Made by a program: the position numbers and the translations under genes. 64,000 nt of DNA from Bacteroidota bacterium (GTDB lineage Bacteria > Bacteroidota > Bacteroidia > NS11-12g > UBA9320), in contig JAIBDD010000012.1 in the NCBI GenBank assembly GCA_024679565.1, positions 1 to 64,000 of the forward strand. The letters are read 5' to 3'. Numbering within the stretch: the stretch's first letter is position 1; each line of letters begins with the position of its first letter. Below the pieces are notes generated by a model. The model was not told where the DNA came from, did no database searches, and saw only the letters and a list, made by a program, of their open reading frames with translations. Positions 37,574-45,249 of the stretch are shown here, one piece after another.

Positions 37574-39063
37574 TTTAAGAACAACTGTTTTAAGTCATTC
37601 GTTTTAATTGGTTTGAAATGTACTTTGGGGTTATCTCCAATGTGAAATTCATCGCTGCTCATCAGCAAAACATCATTGATACGTTTAACAATAACCAATG
37701 TGGCAATTTGTCCAACAGGAACCTTATTAAATTTGGATTTTTGTAGGCCGTTTTCGTTTGGTCTCATGACGCAATTCAACTTTTTAAAGTACAACCGAAT
37801 GTCTTTCCCTTCTTCAAGGGTTTCATTTATAGTGATAGTCGTTAGGTTTTTAAAGTTGGTAAATCGATCGCAATTGACCCACGAATAATTGGGCATTTGC
37901 ATAGCGTAAAAAACGTCTTTAGTAAATCTAGGAAAAAGTTCGTTCATCTTCTGTAATATCTCAGTGTAGCTATGGCTGGCAATGTAAGCGGCAAATGCAC
38001 GTTCGTCACCAAACGCTTCATCGATCTCTTTTTGATATACTAGATACATGGCTTGAAAATTTGGATTGCGCATAATGGTGGAATACACATAGTTGTCATA
38101 CTCCTTTTTGTATTTTTTTGAAAAAAAGCGTTTCACTTTGCACCAGAATAACCGACATGTAGCATAAGAATAAACCACGTCAGATTGCGCTATCATGTTA
38201 GGGCAAGAGGTTAATTCGCAGAGACTCACATATGGCTTTATAAACGTATCATCACCGGTTTCTCGAGTTTCCCATTCCACATACTGGTCACGTATAACAG
38301 CGTCAAAGGTTTTATAGTCAGTACCGTCAACAGGTACATAAATAGTGATATCATTAGACTTCAGGTTTGGAAGCAAACGACCATTTTGGAACGCTTGGAG
38401 ACGATACATTCCAGACGACTGTAGCCCATCACCAGTTTGATTAGACTGAGTAGTAAGACCATAGGCGAAAGCATCACCTATGGTTACACACTCTGATACA
38501 TGGAGGTTTATTTGCCCTTTCGGGAACGTATTTGGAGCTATGCAGATACGTGCACCATTTTTAAGGTTGAACGCACCCCCGTCGGCTCCGTCAAAATGTA
38601 AGTTGGTTGGGGTTGGTTGAATTTGGTTAAGTAAAGGCCAAATGTTTTCAGATTTTTCATTCTCTGGCGCTGAAACCGAACAGGTACGTGTTATTTCCAC
38701 ACGCCTATTTTGCGCTTTGGCGTTGTTATTTTCATTCTTATTTATCGGTTTTTGTTCACCGAAAAACGCTGTTTTTAAAATTGAAATGTTGGGGTAATGC
38801 TTTATGATATATTGCTTGACTGATGTAGTCCTTTTTTTAGACAATGCAATGTTATATACGTTGCTGGCATCAGAGTCAGTATGACCGAAAATCGTAACAG
38901 AACATGGCTCACCATTTAATTGTGATAATAGCACGTTTATTTTTTCGGTTTGAAAAGGCGTTAACCGATAGCTATCAGAATCGAACAGGATAGACGCTTT
39001 GTCTTGACCCAATGAAACTGATGATAAAAAAACAAATACAATTATAAAGGTGAGCTTGTTCAT
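37570..39063 (-). CDS. OmpA-family protein with N-terminal peptidoglycan-binding domain
   Basis: A 497-residue exported protein. Signal peptide 1-19 (ending SLGQ). The OmpA/MotB-type domain sits directly after it (about 20-130): FDSDSYRLTPFQ, FGHTDSDASNVYNIALSKKR, AKAQNRRVEITRTC. The usual order places this domain at the C-terminus. The remaining 360 residues hold repeated beta segments seen in Bacteroidota surface proteins (LQSSGMYRLQAFQNGRLLP; KFNKVPVGQIATLVIV) around a Tyr/Lys-rich helical part. It probably links peptidoglycan to another envelope structure. Monocistronic. Confidence 0.75.
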   Translation of the reverse strand: MNKLTFIIVFVFLSSVSLGQDKASILFDSDSYRLTPFQTEKINVLLSQLNGEPCSVTIFGHTDSDASNVYNIALSKKRTTSVKQYIIKHYPNISILKTAFFGEQKPINKNENNNAKAQNRRVEITRTCSVSAPENEKSENIWPLLNQIQPTPTNLHFDGADGGAFNLKNGARICIAPNTFPKGQINLHVSECVTIGDAFAYGLTTQSNQTGDGLQSSGMYRLQAFQNGRLLPNLKSNDITIYVPVDGTDYKTFDAVIRDQYVEWETRETGDDTFIKPYVSLCELTSCPNMIAQSDVVYSYATCRLFWCKVKRFFSKKYKKEYDNYVYSTIMRNPNFQAMYLVYQKEIDEAFGDERAFAAYIASHSYTEILQKMNELFPRFTKDVFYAMQMPNYSWVNCDRFTNFKNLTTITINETLEEGKDIRLYFKKLNCVMRPNENGLQKSKFNKVPVGQIATLVIVKRINDVLLMSSDEFHIGDNPKVHFKPIKTNDLKQLFLN

Positions 39064-39223
39064 AGATTTAAAAGTGATTTATGACTTCTTGACGAACTCA
39101 GGTGAAAAAGGGTTGGGTTCAGTCATTTTTTTCGTCACTGTTATTTATCACAAGTGTAAGTGATGGCTGTCATTAGGTACTTGGCTAAGAAGTATCTTCT
39201 TTGTAAGACAAACCCAAAGTTTT

Positions 39224-40021
39224 ATGAGAACAATAGTCTGTCCCGTTGATTTTTCTGAGATATCTGAAAATGCAGCAAATTACGCAGCAAGAGTTGCAAG
39301 AGACTTAGATGCAGAAGTAGTAATTGCCCATGCGCAACACGTACCTGTTTTAGACGTCCATACCCCTCCCTCAACAGTGAAGGATATGATGGATCAACAA
39401 CAATTAGACAATTCGCGTAAGCTAGACGGTTTGGCGAGTAAATTAAAAACCTCAGTAGGGGGGAACATACGAACGTGGCAAACTTTTGGTTTAGTGGTAG
39501 ACATGATTCGAGAGATTGAAGCAGAATCGGCCATTTACTTAGTTATCATGGGAACCAAAGGTGTAAATAACCCTTTCGATAAGTGGATAGGAACAACGTC
39601 TAGTGACGTAATGCAACGTTGTGAAATCCCAATGATTATAGTTCCAGATGGTTCGGTATACACAGGTTGGCCTAAGGCGGGGTACGCAACAGATTTTACA
39701 ATGGAATCTGACAATGCTATTTTAGATTTCCAAGAGTTGGTCAGACCTTTCAATTCAACCCTAAATATCATTCATGTTTCTAACAAAAAAGTGAATGCAG
39801 ACGAAATGTTGGCAGTAGTGAAGCATTTTGAACCAAATGCCAATGTAGACACCATCGCTGGTGAAGATATTGCATCAGAACTCAATGATTATGTGTGGGA
39901 AAATGACCTGCAGTTAATAGGGTTGAAGCGACATAAACGCGGTTTTATTAATAATTTATTTCATAAAAGTATTTCAAAGGAATTGGCAATGACAAGTAAG
40001 ATGCCAGTCCTCATTTTTTAA
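39224..40021 (+). CDS. Universal stress protein, tandem domains
   Basis: A 265-residue cytosolic protein of two USP domains (about 1-145 and 150-265). The first domain has the ATP-binding signature G-2x-G-9x-G-T within GTKGVNNPFDKWIGTTSS. The second lacks it. Such proteins bind ATP and respond to starvation or redox stress. It is the first gene of a tight four-gene module ending at 41590, which closes with a second tandem-USP gene. A near-match promoter (CTTCTTTG) lies upstream; no exact box. Confidence 0.88.
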   Translation: MRTIVCPVDFSEISENAANYAARVARDLDAEVVIAHAQHVPVLDVHTPPSTVKDMMDQQQLDNSRKLDGLASKLKTSVGGNIRTWQTFGLVVDMIREIEAESAIYLVIMGTKGVNNPFDKWIGTTSSDVMQRCEIPMIIVPDGSVYTGWPKAGYATDFTMESDNAILDFQELVRPFNSTLNIIHVSNKKVNADEMLAVVKHFEPNANVDTIAGEDIASELNDYVWENDLQLIGLKRHKRGFINNLFHKSISKELAMTSKMPVLIF

Positions 40022-40039
40022 CATAAAAACAATAGTATC

Positions 40040-40420
40040 ATGGCAGAAAAATATTTAAACGAATTACACAAAGAGTACACGAAATGGGTCAAACATCTTA
40101 ATTTCTACAAAGATGAAATTGGAACATTTAAACATAGATTAGAGGAGATTATTACTCAGAACACAAAGACGGAAATCACAGCCCAAGTCGAGCATTTCCA
40201 GAACCAGTTTATCCGACAAAACGAGGTGATTGACACCTTAAAGCATGATATTAATGCAGCGGAGCATAAACTAGTTGAAAATGCGAAGGCAAATAATGTA
40301 GCTACGGATCATCGAAAAGCAGAAGAAGATGCAGCGTTGGTAGATCAGATGACAATGTTCAAAAAGATATATACCGACCTGAAAGAAGAGTTTACACGCT
40401 TTGCGGCAGATGCACTTTAA
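40040..40420 (+). CDS. Coiled-coil protein of unknown function in the USP module
   Basis: A 126-residue, highly charged helical protein with heptad-like spacing over most of its length (e.g. FKHRLEEIITQNT, VEHFQNQFIRQNEVIDTLKH). No signal peptide or membrane segment. It starts 18 nt after the first USP gene. From memory, similar coiled-coil proteins occur beside USP genes in other Bacteroidota, but I could not check that. An adaptor or oligomerisation role is inferred only from shape and context. Confidence 0.7.
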   Translation: MAEKYLNELHKEYTKWVKHLNFYKDEIGTFKHRLEEIITQNTKTEITAQVEHFQNQFIRQNEVIDTLKHDINAAEHKLVENAKANNVATDHRKAEEDAALVDQMTMFKKIYTDLKEEFTRFAADAL

Positions 40421-40430
40421 AACTGACGCT

Positions 40431-40796
40431 ATGGACTTTACGATAGAAAAAGGAGCAACAGTATTGGATGTAAAACATCAATTCACAGACATGTTCAATG
40501 GGCTGAAACTTGAACTATTCAAGAAGGCACATGAAGAAGGGCAGTCGTCGAGCGCAAAAATGCGGGTTTTTGGTACGGAGTCAATTTCAGATCTAACGAA
40601 TAATGCACTTCCACAGAAGCTACAAATCAATGCAGATATGACAGTTGCGGAAGTTGAAACAGCGTTTGAGGAACAAGCTGGTTTACATGTGCAGGTGTTT
40701 AGAAAAATGCGCAACATTTGGATTGAAACGGTACAAACAGACAATTACTCTTTGGCGAAACAAATGGAAATATCACTTAGCAGTACGTCGTCATGA
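40431..40796 (+). CDS. Small conserved-looking protein of the USP module
   Basis: A 121-residue soluble protein from the ATG at 40431 (ATG 40410 would overlap the upstream stop). The C-terminal half, with MTVAEVETAFEEQAGLHVQV and FRKMRNIWIETVQTDNYSLA, resembles a family I recall near stress genes in Bacteroidota (pattern VQVFRKSG-WLET-TD-WTL). The fold may be small alpha/beta, perhaps ubiquitin-like, but this is a guess. The stop overlaps the start of the second USP gene (ATGA), so translation is coupled. Confidence 0.65.
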   Translation: MDFTIEKGATVLDVKHQFTDMFNGLKLELFKKAHEEGQSSSAKMRVFGTESISDLTNNALPQKLQINADMTVAEVETAFEEQAGLHVQVFRKMRNIWIETVQTDNYSLAKQMEISLSSTSS

Positions 40797-41590
40797 TACA
40801 TATTTTGCTGCCAACCGATTTTTCAGAAAACGCCCAAAAGGCAGCAGATTTTGTATTCGAAATGTTCGGTGTTTCCAACTTTAAGTTAGTTCTAGTTCAT
40901 GGTGTGGTTCCTCCAAGAACAACACCGGGTATGATGATTAACATCACCGACCTTATGCAAGAAGATGCTGAGCGCGACTTAAAGATTGAAAAAAAGAGGC
41001 TCGAAGAAAAGTATGACTGCCCAGGTTTGGTTCAAACCAAGGCTAAATTGGGGTACCTGCAAGATATACTGCCAGCAATCATAGCAGCACATAATGCAGA
41101 TATGATTGTAATGGGCACAAGAGGAGACAACACCATCGCCAATAAGGTACTAGGCTCTAACCCGGAACAAATTGTAAGATTAGGTCTTTTGCCACTTCTT
41201 GCTGTTCCTACCGAATTCGAAATTGAGGAACGACCTAAAGTTTGCATCGCCACAACCAAGTCAGAAATTCCACATGTGGAGGTTGTTGAACGCATTTTAA
41301 ACAGTCTTAAAAATAAGCAGAAAACAAAACTTTCTGTTTTACATGTTCTTACAAGTGATACAGAAACTGCTCATAAGAGTTTGCCTTTAAACGGCATGCA
41401 GGTGGCGGTAGCTACTGAAATTGCCAACTCACCTGAAGAGGGTATTAACGTACATTTAGCTAACACACATTTGGACATGCTTGTGGTCTGTCATCGCCAC
41501 AATTCGAGGATAGATTATTTGTTTAGCAGGAGTACCACAAAGAAGCTAACTGGCCAAATTCATGTGCCATTACTGATTTTACCAGGTTAA
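40793..41590 (+). CDS. Universal stress protein, tandem domains
   Basis: A 265-residue tandem USP with the same length as the first gene of the module. The N-terminal domain starts IHILLPTDFSENAQKAADFV and carries the ATP-binding pattern GTRGDNTIANKVLGSN. The second domain is degenerate (no G-2x-G-9x-G). Start coupled to the preceding gene by ATGA. The stop lies 2 nt from the convergent operon. Confidence 0.88.
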   Translation: MIHILLPTDFSENAQKAADFVFEMFGVSNFKLVLVHGVVPPRTTPGMMINITDLMQEDAERDLKIEKKRLEEKYDCPGLVQTKAKLGYLQDILPAIIAAHNADMIVMGTRGDNTIANKVLGSNPEQIVRLGLLPLLAVPTEFEIEERPKVCIATTKSEIPHVEVVERILNSLKNKQKTKLSVLHVLTSDTETAHKSLPLNGMQVAVATEIANSPEEGINVHLANTHLDMLVVCHRHNSRIDYLFSRSTTKKLTGQIHVPLLILPG

Positions 41591-41592
41591 CT

Positions 41593-42069
41593 TTATACAT
41601 ACTTAGACAACCAAGTTGCCTTAAGTGGTTTCGTAATTTCGCCAATCAATCCTTTGTTTGGCACCAACATATCCAAGAAGATAGAATTTGGGTGCAATTG
41701 ATTGTTTTCAAGTTTTGCTTTGACTTCGTTTGCATGAAAGGCAGACAACGCACCATTTTCAAGGTGGTATGTTCTTAGTCGATTAAACAGGTCTAGATCA
41801 TATTTGGTGTCTAACTCGCGAAAGATTTGTACAGAAGTGTCTATACTACAGCCTGAGGCTTCGGCACTTTTTTCATCAACACCTAATATAATTATTTGGT
41901 TGTATAAAATGCTGAAACCACAATCCAGTTTACTGCCGTGTGCTGACCATTCAGCACAAAAGTTAGCTAGTAGTTGATTAATAGAATGCTGTTCATCTGC
42001 AGACAGTGCTCGTTTTGAACCATACATCCATAACCTTGATTCTGGCGATAATTGATCCCAATTATTCAT
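41593..42069 (-). CDS. Conserved Bacteroidota protein of the Fe-S operon, function unknown
   Basis: A 158-residue soluble protein starting MNNWDQLSPESRLWMYGSKR. I recognise the family (a WTAHG-like segment, here WSAHGSKLDCGF, then GCSIDTSVQIFRELDTKYDL). It is often labelled ABC transporter ATPase in flavobacteria, but no Walker A or signature motif is present, so I do not use that name. It overlaps or abuts the stop of the CCG-domain gene upstream (2 nt), and this linkage is familiar in flavobacteria. Confidence 0.75.
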   Translation of the reverse strand: MNNWDQLSPESRLWMYGSKRALSADEQHSINQLLANFCAEWSAHGSKLDCGFSILYNQIIILGVDEKSAEASGCSIDTSVQIFRELDTKYDLDLFNRLRTYHLENGALSAFHANEVKAKLENNQLHPNSIFLDMLVPNKGLIGEITKPLKATWLSKYV

Positions 42070-42070
42070 C

Positions 42071-42862
42071 TTATAAATCGTTGGCGTTAGCAACTAATTC
42101 GGCTAAGTCCATAACTTGAACCTCGCCCTCCTTGTTAAAATGTTTAACTCCATCAGTCAACATGGTCATGCAAAACGGGCAGTTCGACGCAACGATGGTA
42201 GCCTTTGTTTCTAGTGCCTCTTCGGCTCGATCCACGTTAACTTCCTTAGTCCCTTTTTCAGCTTCTTTAAAGATTTGAGCACCTCCAGCACCACAACAAA
42301 ATCCATTACTGCGACAACGTTTTAGTTCAACGAGTTCTGCATCAAGTTTTTTAAGAATATCTCGAGGGGCGTCGTAAATACCATTCGCTCTCCCGATATA
42401 ACAACTATCGTGGTAGGTAATCTTTTTGCCTTTATAATCGCCCTTGCCAAATGTTAGTTTCCCTTGGTTGATTAGATCTTGAATGTATGAAGTATGGTGC
42501 ATTACATCATAATTTCCACCTAAGTCTGGATATTCATTCTTAAGGGTATTGAAGCAATGCGGGCAAGTGGTTAATATTTTAGTAATGCCATAGCCATTCA
42601 TGATAGATATGTTGTTCATGGCCTGCATTTGAAAAAGAAACTCATTTCCTGAACGTTTTGCAGGGTCGCCAGTACAACTTTCTTCCTTGCCCAAGATGGC
42701 AAAGTTTATTTCCAAGTGCGACAAAATCTTAGCCATGGCCTTGGTGATTTTTTGAGCCCGTTCGTCAAAGCTTCCTGCGCAACCAACCCAAAAAAGAACG
42801 TCGGGAGTAACACCTTTTGCATTTAGTTCTGCAACAGTTGGAACGTGTATCTTTTCTGCCAT
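42071..42862 (-). CDS. CCG-domain (Fe-S)-binding oxidoreductase subunit (HdrB/GlpC-like)
   Basis: A 263-residue cytosolic protein with two cysteine-rich CCG-type regions: first VGCAGSFDERAQK and later EESCTGDPAKRSGNEFLF with TTCPHCF; second HDSCYIGRANGIYDAPR and RSNGFCCGAGGAQIF. Such domains bind non-cubane 4Fe-4S clusters in heterodisulfide reductase HdrB, lactate utilisation LutA and GlpC. With the membrane ferredoxin-like protein two genes upstream it likely forms an electron-transfer complex. The redox partner is unknown. Confidence 0.85.
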   Translation of the reverse strand: MAEKIHVPTVAELNAKGVTPDVLFWVGCAGSFDERAQKITKAMAKILSHLEINFAILGKEESCTGDPAKRSGNEFLFQMQAMNNISIMNGYGITKILTTCPHCFNTLKNEYPDLGGNYDVMHHTSYIQDLINQGKLTFGKGDYKGKKITYHDSCYIGRANGIYDAPRDILKKLDAELVELKRCRSNGFCCGAGGAQIFKEAEKGTKEVNVDRAEEALETKATIVASNCPFCMTMLTDGVKHFNKEGEVQVMDLAELVANANDL

Positions 42863-42865
42863 TAC

Positions 42866-43288
42866 TTAGTCTTCAAACTCGTTTACAAAAATCGAGACCT
42901 TTTTAAATCCCTTGGTGAAATTACCCTTATATCGTGTTGATCGCACTGGGTGATTATCAATCCAATGATAATTTCCGCCTCTTGGTTTGCCCATTAATAA
43001 TGCATGGTATTTAAACTCGTGTTTGTTAAGCCATGTTTCTGTTACTTCTCTTGTTTCCTCAGTTCTTGAGGTAAAAAACGTGATAATATGGCCTTCTTCG
43101 TACCAGTGGTTGCATGCAATTAAGGCATCAGGGAATGGGTCTACAACAGCCATTCTTTCTGGATCTTCGTTTGGCACATCTTCTGTTATTGTGCCGTCAA
43201 TATCGATTAAATAATTTTTGACCTTATCGTCTAAAATCGGGCTAATTTTTTCGCCATCGACAGTTACATCTTTTAAATCTTTACTCAT
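42866..43288 (-). CDS. Small HAD-superfamily phosphatase-like protein
   Basis: A 140-residue HAD-fold protein. Motif I is LIDIDGTIT (Asp29 and Asp31). Motif II-like FFTSRTEE follows. The end holds GGNYHWIDNHPVRSTRY. It resembles minimal LNS2- or nucleotidase-like HAD proteins. Homologues are sometimes misnamed phosphoheptose isomerase, and no SIS domain is present here. It sits between two Fe-S genes, overlapping the upstream one by 4 nt, so it is expressed with them. The substrate is unknown. Confidence 0.7.
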   Translation of the reverse strand: MSKDLKDVTVDGEKISPILDDKVKNYLIDIDGTITEDVPNEDPERMAVVDPFPDALIACNHWYEEGHIITFFTSRTEETREVTETWLNKHEFKYHALLMGKPRGGNYHWIDNHPVRSTRYKGNFTKGFKKVSIFVNEFED

Positions 43289-44586
43289 AATTCAGTTGTC
43301 CATTTGTCACGATCTGTAGCAGGGAATTGCCACGGGGCGCCATTGTTTTCAATATTGGTAAACATCATATTTAGTTCATTTGGGGCTTCAGCTTTTTCCA
43401 TAACTAAATACTGTCTTAATTGACCAATTACATTTAACGGGTCTATATTTATTGGGCAGGCTTCTGCACAAGCATTACAGCTGTTGCACGCCCACAATTC
43501 TTCTGGAGTGATATAGGTTAAAAGGTTTTTGTCGTCTGGTTCTGTAATACCTGAATCCATACGTTTACCTATTTCTTCCGCCCTGTCGCGCGTGTCCATC
43601 ATTATCTTTCTTGGAGAAAGTACTTTACCAGTTGCGTTAGCCGGACAAACAGAAGTACACCTTCCGCATTCGGTACAGGTATACGCGTCCATAATGTTTT
43701 TCCAACTTAAATCTGTTACGTCTTTTGCACCAAAACTTTCAGGTGGTGGAGCGTTTGGATCAGCCGATGGGTCACCCATCATCATTTTAACTTCGTTGGT
43801 GATTGAACCAATATTGTCTACTTGACCTATTGGCTTCAATTTAGAGTAGAAGGTATTGGGGAAAGCCAGGATAATATGAAAGTGTTTTGAGTATGGTAGG
43901 AAGTTTAAGAAAACTAGAATGCCTAGGATGTGAAACCACCAAAAAACACGCTCAAATACAATTAATGTACTTGTAGAGAATGAGTCAAAAAACGGAACCA
44001 AATATTGACTTACAGGAAAACTACCTGCATTCGCATAATGGTCAACACCCCGTGCTTGTAGTATTTGATCGGTCGCATTCATCTTTAAAATAGCGGCCAT
44101 TAATACAATTTCGGTTATCAGTATGATGGTGGCGTCTTTGGTAGGCCAACCCTTCATTTCTGGCTTATGGAATCGAGGTATTCTGCTAATAAACCGTCGC
44201 GTTAAGAAAACGACACACCCAACTAAAACTAATAGTGCAAGTATTTCGAAAAATGCGATAGCCACGTCATAAACAGGACCCATAAAGGCAAAAATGCGGT
44301 GTGTCCCTAGTATGCCATCAAGCATGATTTCAAGTACCTCAATATTGATGAGTAAAAAACCTGCGTATACAAAAAAGTGAAGAATGGCGGGTATCGGTCT
44401 TGCTACCATTTTAGTTTGTCCAAAGGCCACTTTGAGCATGATGGACCAGCGTTTCTTGGGTTGGTCGCTCCGATTTTCGTCTCGACCAAGTAGAATGTTT
44501 CTTCTTATTTTAGAAACGTTTTTATAAAAAAAATAGATCGCGATTCCGAGTGCGATAACAAATAAAATTTGCTGTGCTATTTGCAT
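43285..44586 (-). CDS. Membrane-bound 4Fe-4S (HdrC/NarI-like) electron-transfer protein
   Basis: A 433-residue protein. Five or six transmembrane helices (about 5-240) resemble the cytochrome b-like gamma subunit of nitrate reductases. The soluble C-terminal part has two 4Fe-4S motifs, CTECGRCTSVCP (C304/307/310/314) and CNSCNACAEACP (C367/370/373/377). It is the first gene of the operon encoding HAD, CCG protein and unknown. Together with the CCG protein it resembles HdrC-HdrB or an ETF-quinone-type module. A near-match -7 box (TATTTTCG, 44591-44598) ends 4 nt upstream. Confidence 0.85.
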   Translation of the reverse strand: MQIAQQILFVIALGIAIYFFYKNVSKIRRNILLGRDENRSDQPKKRWSIMLKVAFGQTKMVARPIPAILHFFVYAGFLLINIEVLEIMLDGILGTHRIFAFMGPVYDVAIAFFEILALLVLVGCVVFLTRRFISRIPRFHKPEMKGWPTKDATIILITEIVLMAAILKMNATDQILQARGVDHYANAGSFPVSQYLVPFFDSFSTSTLIVFERVFWWFHILGILVFLNFLPYSKHFHIILAFPNTFYSKLKPIGQVDNIGSITNEVKMMMGDPSADPNAPPPESFGAKDVTDLSWKNIMDAYTCTECGRCTSVCPANATGKVLSPRKIMMDTRDRAEEIGKRMDSGITEPDDKNLLTYITPEELWACNSCNACAEACPINIDPLNVIGQLRQYLVMEKAEAPNELNMMFTNIENNGAPWQFPATDRDKWTTEL

Positions 44587-44688
44587 AAAGCGAAAATAGT
44601 TAATGCCCTTTATACCAACGCATTTGTGCTTATAGAAGTTTTGCCCATGTGTTCTATTTGTAGGAATAAAAAATTTAGAAAATAAGCG

Positions 44689-44718
44689 TTTGAAAAAATG
44701 AAATAAGTAATACTTTTG
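44689..44718 (+). promoter_or_regulatory. tRNA-Phe promoter (-33 TTTG, -7 TACTTTTG)
   Basis: TTTG at 44689-44692 and TACTTTTG at 44711-44718, separated by 18 nt. This is the clearest complete Bacteroidota promoter in the window. The transcript would start about 20 nt before the tRNA. Confidence 0.75.
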
Positions 44719-44743
44719 CAGTCCTCTTGAAAAAGAGGGGAAC

Positions 44744-44816
44744 GGTGCGGTAGCTCAGTTGGTAGAGCAATGGACTGAAAATCCATGTGTCGGCGGTTCA
44801 AACCCGCCCCACACCA
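44744..44816 (+). tRNA. tRNA-Phe (GAA)
   Basis: A 73-nt tRNA with anticodon stem ATGGA/TCCAT, loop CTGAAAA and anticodon GAA. D arm GCTC/GAGC, T arm GGCGG-TTCAAAC-CCGCC. The acceptor stem GGTGCGG/CCACACC has one mismatch, C5 with A68; all other pairs are standard. CCA is not encoded beyond the discriminator A73. It is preceded by a strong promoter and followed by two terminators. Confidence 0.93.
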
Positions 44817-44823
44817 CTTTTAA

Positions 44824-44851
44824 AGCTCGGCATTTGCCGAGCTTTTTTTTT
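44824..44851 (+). terminator. Rho-independent terminator of tRNA-Phe
   Basis: A perfect 8-9 bp stem AGCTCGGCA / TGCCGAGCT with a tiny loop followed by nine T. Confidence 0.9.
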
Positions 44852-44917
44852 GCAAAAAATCTATGTGGCGGACGCCCCCCTACCCCGATCGACGCAGGAG
44901 CATCGGGGACACCACAG

Positions 44918-44947
44918 AAAGACCCAACTTCGGTTGGGTCTTTTTTT
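44918..44947 (+). terminator. Second rho-independent terminator with UUCG tetraloop
   Basis: The stem GACCCAAC / GTTGGGTC closes a C(TTCG)G tetraloop, extended by AAA/TTT, and is followed by seven T. It is unusually strong. Confidence 0.9.
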
Positions 44948-45249
44948 ATGAAGGGATTTTTAAGGAAATCCTTTTGATGAACGCCACACATAACAAAACG
45001 ACCTATCGCAGGCGTGGCCTCGCTTCTGAATGGAGTTTTTTGAATATTATTTGCCGGTTTCAGTTGGTCGCCAGATGCATAGAAATTACCGGCTCAGTAC
45101 TTAGGTATACTTTGAGAATTGACAGAGTTAATATCAACTTTTGTAGGACTGGACGTCAAGTAGTAAATTAGCTTTTTACAAACGTTAATGAGTTTGACTC
45201 ACATTGTTTTTATGCAATGCGTTAAGGATAATTAAAACAGTAAGAAATT

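Larger units (their letters stand above)
44817..45249. other. Non-coding gap with hairpins after tRNA-Phe
   Basis: The first 130 nt hold two terminators (listed separately) and between them a hairpin with arms CCCCGAT (44883-44889) and ATCGGGG (44902-44908). Outside these, ATGTGGCG (from 44862) and CGCCACACAT (about 44976) form a long-range inverted repeat enclosing the hairpin and second terminator. From 45000 to 45249 I see no gene; the open frames there lack coding character. The promoter of the DUF4242-AraC gene must lie here but no exact -7 box is present. Confidence 0.45.

Noticed and set aside
41593..42069. ABC transporter ATPase annotation commonly given to this family
   Set aside because: No Walker A, Walker B or signature motif is present.
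42866..43288. Phosphoheptose isomerase annotation
   Set aside because: The sequence has the HAD motif DxDGT and no SIS domain.
44755..44991. Minus-strand frame of 78 residues across tRNA-Phe
   Set aside because: It is the antisense of the tRNA (the peptide GGFEPPTHGFSVHCSTN is a well-known false ORF product).
44759..45171. Plus-strand frames overlapping tRNA-Phe and its terminators
   Set aside because: They read through strong hairpins and have no coding character.
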